Below the pieces are notes generated by a model. It had not been told where the DNA came from. It did not search any database and saw only the letters and a program-made list of their open reading frames with translations. Below, one piece after another: positions 7,871-16,730 of a stretch of DNA of 64,000 nucleotides (its first letter is position 1; the number at the start of each line of letters is the position of its first letter). Made by a program: the position numbers and the translations under genes. This stretch comes from CAIQPV01 sp964480365 (GTDB lineage Bacteria; Pseudomonadota; Gammaproteobacteria; Burkholderiales; Gallionellaceae). The stretch is taken from positions 18,119 to 82,118 of the forward strand of contig CAYZPM010000011.1 of assembly GCA_964480365.1 (NCBI GenBank). The letters run 5' to 3'.

Positions 7871-10855
7871 ATGAACAAGCAATCCAAAGTCAATGGCTGG
7901 TTCAATTCGATCAGAATTCGATTCACCATCGTATTGCTGTTAATGAGCATTGTTCCCGCCGTAACAGTTGGCTGGGTAGCTCACAATCTGGTATTCGAGA
8001 GTATCCGGTCAGAACGCATCAAGACAGTGGGGCAGGTTGCCGATGCCAAGCATACCCAACTGGTCATGGTTCTGACGCGATCCAACGACAGGGCAAAGTT
8101 ATTTCTCTCAAACTTGGGGGTTTTATGTAACGCTGCTAAGCTCAATCAGGAATGCGCCACCAAGCAGATAAAATCATACTTGGCTTCGGAAAATGCCCAA
8201 GGCGCCACACTGCATTGGAAAGGCGGAGAACGCCTGGATGTTGGAACCCCAAGAGTAACGAATGGTGAAAACATAACTTTCCAAACTGGACTACTTGCTA
8301 AACTATCCGGGACAGGCAAAGGGAACAATACCTCATATTTTATTTCGGTAGCAGATCCTAATAACGCCTTGCAACTGGAAATAATCTACCCCTCATCGAA
8401 TCTTCAGCCAATATTTGATCGTCCGACTGAGCTCGGCGAATCGGGAGAGACCTTTCTCACGGATAGCGCGGGTTATTTTGTCACTCCAGCCAGATACCCC
8501 GCTTCGCAAGGAAATGACATCCCAATTTATGCCCACCCCATGCAAGCCTGCCTGGGCGGAAAAAATTCTGAAATGCTTGATCTGGATTACCGAAATAGGG
8601 AGATTATCCACGGATTTAGACTGGTACCAGAATTTGGTTCGGTTTGCATCATGGCTCATATTGATCAAGCCGAAGCATTCGCTCCGATAAGGGCGCTGCA
8701 AAGTAAGTTGTTCATCACTCTGTCAATATTCATCCTGCTGGTTGTTCCCATCGCCATCAATTTGGCAAGGAGGATCGCGCAACCGGTAAAACAACTTGCT
8801 GAAACCCGGATTATTTTAGAAGAGAGCGAAAAAAAGTTTCGCATCTTGTTCGAGTCGGCTAACGATGCTCTGATGCTGTTGTCCATGGATGGGCGCATCC
8901 TGGATATAAACCGCACAGGACACGAGCGCTTGGGTTACACGAGGGAAGAAATGTTAGGTCGGCGCATCGCTGAATTCGACCCGCCGGAATATGCTGACAG
9001 GGTACCCGAACGATTTGCAAAACTAATGCGTGATGGGCAGGCGACCTTTGAGTCTGCACATGTGCGCAAAGACGGATCAAAAATGCCGGTGGAGATCAAC
9101 GCCAAAGTGGTTGAGTTGGACGGAGAAAAGTGTTTGTACAGTGTGATTCGCGACATCACCAGGCGAAAACAGGCCGAAACCGAACTTCGTATCGCTTCAG
9201 TGGCCTTCGAGTCGCAAGAAGGCATGATGATCACCGATGCCAATAACGTGATCTTGCGGGTGAATCAGGCGTTCACTGAAACCACCGGTTATTCGGCTGA
9301 GGAATTAGTGGGGCAAACACCTCGTCTGCTCAAATCAGGCCGCCATGATGCGGCTTTTTATTCTGAGATGTGGGAATGTATTCTTCATACCGGAACATGG
9401 CAAGGCGAAATCTGGGATCGGCGCAAGAATGGAGAAATTTACCCAAAATGGTTAACCATCACGGCCATAAAGGACAAAACTGGAACAGTTACCCACTACG
9501 TTGGCACCCAAACCGATATTACAACACGCAAGGCAGCAGAAGAGGCAATCAAAAACCTGGCGTTCTATGACCCTCTTACCCGCCTGCCCAACCGGCGACT
9601 TCTGCTAGACCGGCTTCAGCACTCCTTGGCTTCCAGCGTGCGTAGTGGCAGGAAAGGTGCGCTACTGTTTGTTGACTTGGACAATTTCAAGACACTCAAC
9701 GACACTTTCGGCCATGACATCGGGGATCTCCTCTTGCAACATGTTGGGCAACGTCTGGAATCCTGCGTGCGCGAAGGCGACACCGTGGCCCGTCTGGGCG
9801 GCGACGAGTTCGTGGTGATGCTGGAAGACCTGAACAAAAATGATATTGAAGCTGCGGCACAGACTGAGGCTATTGGCGAGAAAATACTCGATTCGCTCAA
9901 TCAGCCCTACCAGCTCGCCACGCACGAACACCACAGCACCCCCAGCATCGGTATGACCCTATTCAACGGACATCAGCAGACAATTGAGGAGCTGTTGAAG
10001 CAAGCTGACATTGCCATGTATCAGGCCAAGAAAGCTGGCCGCAACACCCTGCGCTTCTTCGAACCGCAGATGCAGGATACGATCACTACCCGTGCAGCCA
10101 TCGAAAACGAACTACGCAAGGCACTTAAGAACCAGCAATTCCATTTGTATTATCAAATCCAGGTTGACGATTCGCACCGCCCGTTGGGCGCGGAAGCATT
10201 GATTCGCTGGATACATCCTGAACGCGGGTTGGTATCTCCCGCACAATTTATTCCGCTGGCAGAAGAAACCGGGCTGATACTGCCCATCGGCCAATGGGTT
10301 CTGGATACGGCCTGCGCCCAACTCAAGGCATGGCAGCAAGAAGCGCTCACCCGCGACCTCGTTCTGGCAGTGAACGTGAGTGCCAATCAATTTCACCAAG
10401 CTGATTTCGTGGCTCAAGTGCAAGCTGCCGTGCAACGCCATGCCATCAACCCGATGTTACTTAAGCTGGAACTGACAGAGAGTATGCTATTTGAGAACAT
10501 CGAAGAGATTATTGCCACTATGAACGTATTGAAAGAAATCGGTGTTCTGTTCTCATTGGACGACTTCGGCACCGGCTATTCGTCCTTGCAATATCTCAAA
10601 CGGTTGCCGCTCAATCAGCTCAAGATTGACCAGTCGTTCGTACGCGATATTGCCGTCGACAACAGCGACAAAGCAATTGTAAGCACCATCATTGTCATGG
10701 CACAAAGCCTTGGGTTGGATGCTATTGCCGAAGGGGTAGAGACGGAAGAGCAAAGGCAATTCCTCCTTGACACAGGCTGTACTCACTACCAAGGATATCT
10801 GTTTGGAAAGCCAGTACCGATTGCGCAGTTTGAAGCGCAACTAAAGCAAGGTTGA
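7871..10855 (+). CDS. Membrane-bound PAS-PAS-GGDEF-EAL c-di-GMP turnover protein
   Basis: A 994-residue protein. Membrane segments at about 17-37 and 280-298 enclose a periplasmic sensor region of about 240 residues. Two PAS domains follow (about 316-435 and 438-560), the second with a PAC segment (ITTRKAAEE). The GGDEF domain carries an intact LGGDEF motif at residues 642-647. The EAL domain begins with EALIRW near 775 and keeps DDFGTGYSSL and the EGVE motif. Both catalytic sites look intact, so either diguanylate cyclase or phosphodiesterase activity is possible; in such hybrids one often dominates. It is a single-gene unit with its own 260-nt upstream region. Confidence 0.95.
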   Translation: MNKQSKVNGWFNSIRIRFTIVLLLMSIVPAVTVGWVAHNLVFESIRSERIKTVGQVADAKHTQLVMVLTRSNDRAKLFLSNLGVLCNAAKLNQECATKQIKSYLASENAQGATLHWKGGERLDVGTPRVTNGENITFQTGLLAKLSGTGKGNNTSYFISVADPNNALQLEIIYPSSNLQPIFDRPTELGESGETFLTDSAGYFVTPARYPASQGNDIPIYAHPMQACLGGKNSEMLDLDYRNREIIHGFRLVPEFGSVCIMAHIDQAEAFAPIRALQSKLFITLSIFILLVVPIAINLARRIAQPVKQLAETRIILEESEKKFRILFESANDALMLLSMDGRILDINRTGHERLGYTREEMLGRRIAEFDPPEYADRVPERFAKLMRDGQATFESAHVRKDGSKMPVEINAKVVELDGEKCLYSVIRDITRRKQAETELRIASVAFESQEGMMITDANNVILRVNQAFTETTGYSAEELVGQTPRLLKSGRHDAAFYSEMWECILHTGTWQGEIWDRRKNGEIYPKWLTITAIKDKTGTVTHYVGTQTDITTRKAAEEAIKNLAFYDPLTRLPNRRLLLDRLQHSLASSVRSGRKGALLFVDLDNFKTLNDTFGHDIGDLLLQHVGQRLESCVREGDTVARLGGDEFVVMLEDLNKNDIEAAAQTEAIGEKILDSLNQPYQLATHEHHSTPSIGMTLFNGHQQTIEELLKQADIAMYQAKKAGRNTLRFFEPQMQDTITTRAAIENELRKALKNQQFHLYYQIQVDDSHRPLGAEALIRWIHPERGLVSPAQFIPLAEETGLILPIGQWVLDTACAQLKAWQQEALTRDLVLAVNVSANQFHQADFVAQVQAAVQRHAINPMLLKLELTESMLFENIEEIIATMNVLKEIGVLFSLDDFGTGYSSLQYLKRLPLNQLKIDQSFVRDIAVDNSDKAIVSTIIVMAQSLGLDAIAEGVETEEQRQFLLDTGCTHYQGYLFGKPVPIAQFEAQLKQG

Positions 10856-10958
10856 CTGCTATTGACTTGTAAGCCGGTTGCGACTGCTTTGCTAAATTCT
10901 ACATGGGTGATTTCAATAATTCTGTGTGACCACTTTGAGGCGTAAAACGCACCGAAAA

Positions 10959-11333
10959 ATGAAAATTACCGCTTTGCTGCATGCTACCTTCCTGACCTCA
11001 GACCTTGAGCGTTCGCGCATTTTTTACGAGACGTTGCTAGGTTTGGAGCCTAGTTTGACACGTCCTGACCTGGGGTTTTCTGGTGTATGGTATGAAGTCG
11101 GCGCAAACCAGCAAATTCACCTGATGCTATTGCCCAATCCGGAAGCGGGGTTGCAGCGTCCGCAACATGGTGGACGTGACCGCCATGTGGCGTTGGCGGT
11201 GAACGATCTGCAAATATTGATGAGTCGGCTGGAAGCTGCGGGCATTACCTATACCTTAAGCAAATCGGGACGCCGCGCGTTGTTCTGCCGTGATCCGGAT
11301 GGTAATGCGTTGGAGTTTATCGAGGCCGGATGA
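10959..11333 (+). CDS. VOC-family (glyoxalase/dioxygenase fold) protein
   Basis: A 124-residue protein with the two beta-alpha-beta-beta-beta modules of the vicinal oxygen chelate superfamily: HATFLTSDLERSRIFYETLLG at the start and the typical FCRDPDGNALEFIE end. Candidate metal ligands are His8, His51 or His69, and the Glu in LEFIE. The ATG at 10959 is chosen over an in-frame GTG at 10926 because the domain starts immediately after it. The substrate cannot be told from sequence; relatives include glyoxalase I and antibiotic-resistance proteins. Confidence 0.85.
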   Translation: MKITALLHATFLTSDLERSRIFYETLLGLEPSLTRPDLGFSGVWYEVGANQQIHLMLLPNPEAGLQRPQHGGRDRHVALAVNDLQILMSRLEAAGITYTLSKSGRRALFCRDPDGNALEFIEAG

Positions 11334-11392
11334 ACGGCGCACCTGCTCAACAATTGCAAGTCGCGAACTGAGGTTTTAGAAGGGAAATGGAA

Positions 11393-13471
11393 TTACGTCT
11401 TGATATCGCTTTCCAATCCCGGATAGCGAACTTGGTCAACCAACTCCTGAATTTTCTTATCCGGTGCTGGTGTCAGCAGGCTGCCGATAATGACACCGGC
11501 AAAGCCAACTGGCATCCCGAAAACACCGGCTGAGATCGGGTTAATATCCCACCATTTAGGCGCATTCACTCCAAAGAATGGATAGGTTATATAGATGTAG
11601 TACATACACATACCCAAACCACTCAACATGCCCAGGATTGCTCCCGTTTTGTTCGCTCGCTTCCAGAAAATACCTAAAACAAGCGCAGGGAAAAATGCTG
11701 ATGCCGCAATCGAGAATGCCTCACCTACCAATTGCAGGATATTTCCCGGCTTGAGCGAAGTGACATATGCAGCCAATACTGCCACCACCAATATTAGCAT
11801 CTTGGAAATGAATATACGACGATCAGTTGACGCATACGGGTTGAACATTTTGAAATACACGTCATGTGTCAAAGCGTTGGCGATAGTCATCATTAGGGCA
11901 TCTGCGGTTGAAAGCGCAGCGGCCAGACCACCCGCCGCAACCAGTGCTGTCACTATATAAGGCAAGTTCGCAATTTCAGGTGTTGCCAGCACAATTAGAT
12001 CGCCACCGATGGTGATCTCGCCCAGTTGCACGATTCCATCCTTGTTGATGTCGGTAACGCTCATTAGTGATTTGTCTACCGATGCCCAAGCCGAGGCCCA
12101 GCCTGGTAACTCGGAAAAGCTGGAACCCACCAGTAAGGTATATACGTCGTACTTAACTAAAACCGCCAACGCCGGGGCGGTGAGGTATAGCAAAGAGATG
12201 AAAAGCAGCGCCCAGAAGACTGATTGTCTAGTCTCTTGCACCGATGGGGTGGTGTAAAATCGCGTCAAGATATGCGGCAGGGAAGCTGTACCAACCATCA
12301 AGCACAGCACCAGCGCCATAAAATTCTTACGCTTCTTGTCTCTAGTCGCCTCGTCCGGGCCTGCGAATGGTTCGGCATGCGCAGCAATCGGGCCAGTCTT
12401 GTCTTTGTCTAGCTTGGCTTCAAGCTGCCACATATTGCGGGCAGCAGCAACACTTTCTGGAAATTCCTCTATCTCTTGGTTGATTGCTACGATAGCCTTG
12501 GGATCAGCATTTCCCTTCAACTTCAGTTGGGTAGTTGATTCGAGCAGTTTTGCTTTTTCTTCAGTCAAATAAGCAGCGCCATTTGCATCCAGTGCTTTCA
12601 GTTTTGCTTCTACTTCTTCCTGTCTATGCTTGAAAATGCCTCGCACTTCTGCCTCTCGTGCACCATCCGGCGTATTTGGATCATTTAACACATGTTCGCG
12701 TGCAGTTAGCTGGTTTAGCACAGAACCATACGATATTTGGGGTATCGGATTGCCGGTATGCTTCACCGACAACCAGATCACCGGAATCAAATACGCCACG
12801 ATCAGAATAAAGTATTGCGCAATTTGTGTCCAAGTTACGGCACGCATTCCACCCATGAAATAACACACCAGAACGCTACCCAAACCGACAAATACTCCAA
12901 CACTAAAATCCAATCCGGTAAACCGACTAATGATAAGCCCCATCCCGTATATTTGAGCAATCACATAGGTTAATGAACACAATATGGTTGCGAATGCTGC
13001 GATAGCGCGAGGGAAGTTGCCGCCGTAGCGAGCTCCGATGAAATCTGGAATGGTGTATTGGCCGAACTTGCGTAGATAAGGAGCCAACAACAGAGCTACC
13101 AGACAGAAACCGCCAGTCCAGCCAAGAACGAAGGCGAGGCCATCGAAACCGGACAAATACAATGTACCTGCCAGACCGATAAAAGTCGCTGCTGACATCC
13201 AATCCGCAGCGGTTGCCAATCCGTTGAACAGTGCTGGAACCCGCCGTCCGGCAACATAATATTCTGTGACATCTGTTGTTCGGCACAAGATGCCCATTAC
13301 CACATACAACAATACAGTTACCCCTAACAGGATGTACCCTAGCGCTTTGTTAGGTACACCCATCTGTTCGAGGATGGCCAGCATGACGATTAATCCAATG
13401 AACCCACCCGCGTAGAGAGCATAGTAACGTTTGAGTTGCGCGGAAAAGAGTGCTTGCTTCTGTTCGGCCAT
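11393..13471 (-). CDS. VC_2705-type sodium:solute symporter, large subunit
   Basis: A 692-residue SSS-family transporter with about 13 membrane segments and the family signatures EYYVAGRRVP, ADWMSAATFIG and ALSTADALMM. A charged loop of about 110 residues (about 255-370) separates two membrane blocks. A second loop carries DINKDGIVQLGE (residues 474-485, bases 12017-12052), which fits the EF-hand calcium loop with ligands at positions 1, 3, 5 and 12. Its ATG overlaps the stop of the DUF4212 partner, the standard pairing for this subfamily. Substrates are probably short organic acids such as acetate; this is inferred from relatives. Confidence 0.92.
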   Translation of the reverse strand: MAEQKQALFSAQLKRYYALYAGGFIGLIVMLAILEQMGVPNKALGYILLGVTVLLYVVMGILCRTTDVTEYYVAGRRVPALFNGLATAADWMSAATFIGLAGTLYLSGFDGLAFVLGWTGGFCLVALLLAPYLRKFGQYTIPDFIGARYGGNFPRAIAAFATILCSLTYVIAQIYGMGLIISRFTGLDFSVGVFVGLGSVLVCYFMGGMRAVTWTQIAQYFILIVAYLIPVIWLSVKHTGNPIPQISYGSVLNQLTAREHVLNDPNTPDGAREAEVRGIFKHRQEEVEAKLKALDANGAAYLTEEKAKLLESTTQLKLKGNADPKAIVAINQEIEEFPESVAAARNMWQLEAKLDKDKTGPIAAHAEPFAGPDEATRDKKRKNFMALVLCLMVGTASLPHILTRFYTTPSVQETRQSVFWALLFISLLYLTAPALAVLVKYDVYTLLVGSSFSELPGWASAWASVDKSLMSVTDINKDGIVQLGEITIGGDLIVLATPEIANLPYIVTALVAAGGLAAALSTADALMMTIANALTHDVYFKMFNPYASTDRRIFISKMLILVVAVLAAYVTSLKPGNILQLVGEAFSIAASAFFPALVLGIFWKRANKTGAILGMLSGLGMCMYYIYITYPFFGVNAPKWWDINPISAGVFGMPVGFAGVIIGSLLTPAPDKKIQELVDQVRYPGLESDIKT

Positions 13472-13734
13472 TACTTGTCTTCTTCTTGTGCGTTGTATTC
13501 TCTATCCAACTTGCCCATTCGGTAGGCGTAATATCCGACCAGCATTACGTAGATTAATAAGGCTCCTTGGGCTGCCATGTAGAATGGAAAAGGGAAACCC
13601 ATAATGGTGACAAACTGCAAATCTCTGGCGAACCAACTGACGACGAAAGTTGCGATGAACCAGATCAACAGCAGCAGCGCTGTCAGCCTCAGATTCTTAT
13701 GCCAGTATTGTCGGTGTTTATCAGTAAGCTGCAT
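13471..13734 (-). CDS. DUF4212 small subunit of the sodium:solute symporter
   Basis: An 87-residue membrane protein with two membrane helices (about 14-36 and 48-70) and the family hallmark HKNLRLTALLLLIWF near the start. DUF4212 proteins are found directly upstream of VC_2705-type symporters and are thought to be an accessory subunit. The stop overlaps the start of the large subunit, so the two are translationally coupled. GGGAA lies just before the ATG. It is transcribed divergently from the two-component genes at 13897. Confidence 0.92.
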   Translation of the reverse strand: MQLTDKHRQYWHKNLRLTALLLLIWFIATFVVSWFARDLQFVTIMGFPFPFYMAAQGALLIYVMLVGYYAYRMGKLDREYNAQEEDK

Positions 13735-13896
13735 ACTTCCCTCGGATTTGTAGCGAATCAGCTTGGTTGCCGATTTTACCCCGGAGTGTCACCATTTTTT
13801 GACTTTTCCATCCCGCCAATTAAAATAGCTCTGGCACAAAGGCATATAGTTTATCCTTCTTCCCACACCCTTAAGTTTCACGACTACTTCCACAAC

Positions 13897-14571
13897 ATGC
13901 GTATTCTGATTGCCGAGGATGATGAGGTGTTGGCCGATGGCCTCACCCGTGCCATGCAGCAGGCTGGCTATGCCGTGGATCGCGTTGGGGATGGTTCGGA
14001 AGCGGATGCAATCCTGATGGGGGGGCAACCTTTCGACTTGGTCATTCTCGACCTTCAGTTGCCGAAGCTTGATGGTTTCACCGTATTGCGCAACCTGCGC
14101 GCGCGCAATCAGCAGGTACCGGTCATTATTCTCACTGCACGTGATGGTGTGCAAGACCGCGTCAAGGGGCTTGATCTTGGCGCTGATGATTATCTGTCCA
14201 AGCCTTTCAATCTGCAAGAGCTGGAAGCTCGCACCCGTGCCCTGCTCAGGCGTGGTCAATGCGGAACCAATCCTTTGTTGACTTGCGGTTTACTCACGTT
14301 TGATAGTGTTGAGCGACGTGCCGCGATAGACGGAAAACCGCTAGACCTCACGACACGGGAGCTGGGAGTTCTGGAGGCGTTGATGTTGCGCGCCGGGCGT
14401 GTCATCACCAAGGAGCAACTGCTGGAACGACTTTACAGTTATGAGGAAGAGGCCAGCAACAATGCCATCGAAGTTTATATACACCGCCTGAGAAAAAAGA
14501 CAGCACCCGCCGGAGTGACCATCCACACTATTCGCGGACTGGGTTACGTCATCGACAACCTGCCTCCGTGA
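13897..14571 (+). CDS. OmpR/QseB-type response regulator
   Basis: A 224-residue regulator. The receiver has Glu7-Asp8-Asp9, phosphoacceptor Asp52 (LVILDLQLP), Thr in ILTARDG and Lys in LSKPF. A winged-helix DNA-binding domain follows (about 130-222, with TTRELGVLEAL and the closing IHTIRGLGYVI). The open frame extends further upstream, but the ATG at 13897 begins exactly at the receiver. It is followed 6 nt later by its histidine kinase and diverges from the symporter pair, so it probably controls that transporter. Confidence 0.94.
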   Translation: MRILIAEDDEVLADGLTRAMQQAGYAVDRVGDGSEADAILMGGQPFDLVILDLQLPKLDGFTVLRNLRARNQQVPVIILTARDGVQDRVKGLDLGADDYLSKPFNLQELEARTRALLRRGQCGTNPLLTCGLLTFDSVERRAAIDGKPLDLTTRELGVLEALMLRAGRVITKEQLLERLYSYEEEASNNAIEVYIHRLRKKTAPAGVTIHTIRGLGYVIDNLPP

Positions 14572-14577
14572 GTTACC

Positions 14578-15969
14578 ATGAGCGCCAAGGAAAACAACAT
14601 CCTTTCCCTGCGCAGCTACCTCATGCAGAGGTTGCTGATCTCACTTTATCTGTTGTGGCTGGTCAGCACTGTCGTAGGCTACTTCGCTACTATCAATTAT
14701 GCCAACCAACCGTACGACCTGGTGTTGCTGCAACGTGCCAACGATGTCGCAGAACAACTCAAGCTGGGAAGCGGATCTGAACAATTCAACGTAGTGCCAT
14801 CCCTTCCGGACGGCTCGGATCCCGGCATGCCGGATCGGGTGGTTTATACCGTCACCGATAGTGAAGGCAGAAAGCTTGCCGGTAACGGCGACACGCTGCG
14901 CCCGCTCTCCTATCGACGCGGCAGGCTAGGCCCTTTATTCAGCGACGGTGAGCGCGAAGGACAAAAGATGCGCATGGTCAGCCTCACCTTCCCTTCCAAT
15001 GGCAATCTGCTCCAGTTGCATGTTTCAGAAACTACACAACAACGTCAGGCACTCATTCGCGGCATTCTTGCCAACATCGTCATTCCTGAGCTATTGCTTA
15101 CCCTGATTGCCCTTGGAGTGGTTTGGTACGGATTGAAGCAAGGTTTGCGGCCGCTCGAACGCTTGCGTCATGAAGTAGTTAACAGACGACGCGACGACCT
15201 GAGCCAGCTCGATGGCAGCAAAGCGCCCGCCGAAGTGAGACCGCTGATCGATGCCGTCAACGATCTGCTGGAACGCTTGAAGCAAGTGATGGCGGCACAG
15301 CAACGATTCGTCGCCGATGCAGCGCACCAGTTGCGTACCCCGTTCGCCGGACTAAAGACACAATCCGAATTGGCATTGCGCACGAGCGACCCGGAACGAA
15401 AACAACACGCGCTCGAATATGTCCTTATCAGCACCCAGCATGGCATCCGTCTGGTCAATCAGCTTCTGGCACTGGCTCGCAATGAGCCGGGCGGACAGGG
15501 TGCCAATAATTTCACGCCACTGAACCTCAACCAATTGGCACAGGAGTGCACCGTCAACTGGGTGCAGATGGCTCTGGAAAAGAGCATCGACATCGGTTAC
15601 GAAGGCGCTCCCGCCCCGGTAACGGTGCAAGGAGATGCGACCAACCTGACGGAGATGCTCAACAACCTTGTCGACAACGCGATCCGCTATACCCCTGCGG
15701 GCGGACACATCACCGTCAGCGTCAGTGCGGCTCAGCATTGGGCAGAACTGTGCGTGGAAGACAACGGCCCCGGAATTGCCCCGCAACACCGCGAGCGCGT
15801 ATTCGAACGTTTCTACCGCATCCTCGGTAGCGGTCAGAGCGGCAGCGGATTGGGTCTGGCTATCGTCTCCGAAGTCGCCAAGCATCATCGCGCCGAACTT
15901 AAACTGGATGATGGAAACGGTGGGATCGGAACTCGCATCAGCATACGTTTCCCGCGTTACACCATCTGA
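14578..15969 (+). CDS. Sensor histidine kinase, TctE/QseC type
   Basis: A 463-residue membrane kinase: helices at about 17-37 and 164-186 flank a periplasmic domain of about 125 residues, followed by a linker, a dimerisation/phosphoacceptor domain with His250 (ADAAHQLRTPFAG), and an ATPase domain with the N-box NLVDNAIRYTP, G1 DNGPGIA and G2 GSGLGLAIV. It pairs with the regulator 6 nt upstream. The 2TM_sensor-type periplasmic domain in relatives senses organic acids such as tricarboxylates, which would fit the neighbouring symporter; this is inference. Confidence 0.94.
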   Translation: MSAKENNILSLRSYLMQRLLISLYLLWLVSTVVGYFATINYANQPYDLVLLQRANDVAEQLKLGSGSEQFNVVPSLPDGSDPGMPDRVVYTVTDSEGRKLAGNGDTLRPLSYRRGRLGPLFSDGEREGQKMRMVSLTFPSNGNLLQLHVSETTQQRQALIRGILANIVIPELLLTLIALGVVWYGLKQGLRPLERLRHEVVNRRRDDLSQLDGSKAPAEVRPLIDAVNDLLERLKQVMAAQQRFVADAAHQLRTPFAGLKTQSELALRTSDPERKQHALEYVLISTQHGIRLVNQLLALARNEPGGQGANNFTPLNLNQLAQECTVNWVQMALEKSIDIGYEGAPAPVTVQGDATNLTEMLNNLVDNAIRYTPAGGHITVSVSAAQHWAELCVEDNGPGIAPQHRERVFERFYRILGSGQSGSGLGLAIVSEVAKHHRAELKLDDGNGGIGTRISIRFPRYTI

Positions 15970-16138
15970 TGCTACGGGTAGAGCCATTACTACATTTGGA
16001 CTATGCCGGAGATTACCGCACTTCCACAGCATAAGTGCCGGATGAAGGGACACAATGGATGTTGTCATAACTGGATGCGCCGCAACCGCATTTACGAATA
16101 TACTGCGCACCTTAAACTATTGAATCGGGAGGAGAGAA

Positions 16139-16400
16139 GTGACATCAGCTAATCGTAACGAGTCCTCTACTCGCTCCGAGCTGATTGACACCCAACTTGC
16201 CCGCGCTGGATGGTCAAAGAATCGCAGGGCATTTGTGGAGGAGTTTGCGCTACAGGCATCCTCGCCTGACCCTTTATATAGCGCGCAAAAAATTTAATTT
16301 GCCGACTACGTACTGGGTGAGTGTTCCGAAAGAGATCGCACAACAAACCTTCTGCCGCGATGCGGACGATGACAAGTTTATCCATGCCGCTAGCCTTCTT
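16139..16400 (+). pseudogene. 5' remnant of a type I restriction hsdR gene joined to a PIN-toxin-like fragment
   Basis: A GTG at 16139 with a strong GGAGGAG site opens a frame reading ...TRSELIDTQLARAGWS..., the characteristic N-terminus of HsdR subunits. A TAA stop at 16295 interrupts it, and the same frame then resumes with FADYVLGE, the next conserved HsdR block, before similarity is lost. In another frame 16322-16395 reads KEIAQQTFCRDADDDKFIHA, which resembles the CRDxDDDKFI block of PIN-domain toxins. So the interval holds debris of at least one and probably two genes. The HsdR assignment is fairly secure; the PIN assignment is tentative. Confidence 0.6.
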
Positions 16401-16730
16401 AAATCTTGCAACCTGAAATCCCGAAATACCAAATACGCATAGTTTTATAGCGCCGCAACATTGACAACTCCGGACGAACTCTCATACAGTGCTCCAACTT
16501 GCAAATCTGCCACACGCATAGACCGCCAGCGAAAAAGAAAAAGCTGGCGGCGAAGGCAAAGAAGGTAAAGGCTGAAAAGAAGAAAAAATCGAAAAATTTA
16601 TCATATTGAATTGTTCAGATTTTGGGTTTTTCTGTTTCGTTTAAAACGATTTAATCTGGCGCATATAAAAATAATTGCCGCAATACCTAATACTATTTCC
16701 TGAATCCTTTCGGCTTTTCTGTGATTATCT
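16401..16730. other. Gene-free interval with a Lys-rich coding relic
   Basis: No intact gene. Positions about 16524-16608 in one frame encode a Lys/Ala-rich tail (PPAKKKKLAAKAKKVKAEKK) ending in a stop, without a start or an upstream domain. It looks like the 3' end of a lost gene, but low-complexity sequence makes this uncertain. Base composition becomes markedly AT-rich from about 16600. Confidence 0.4.
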
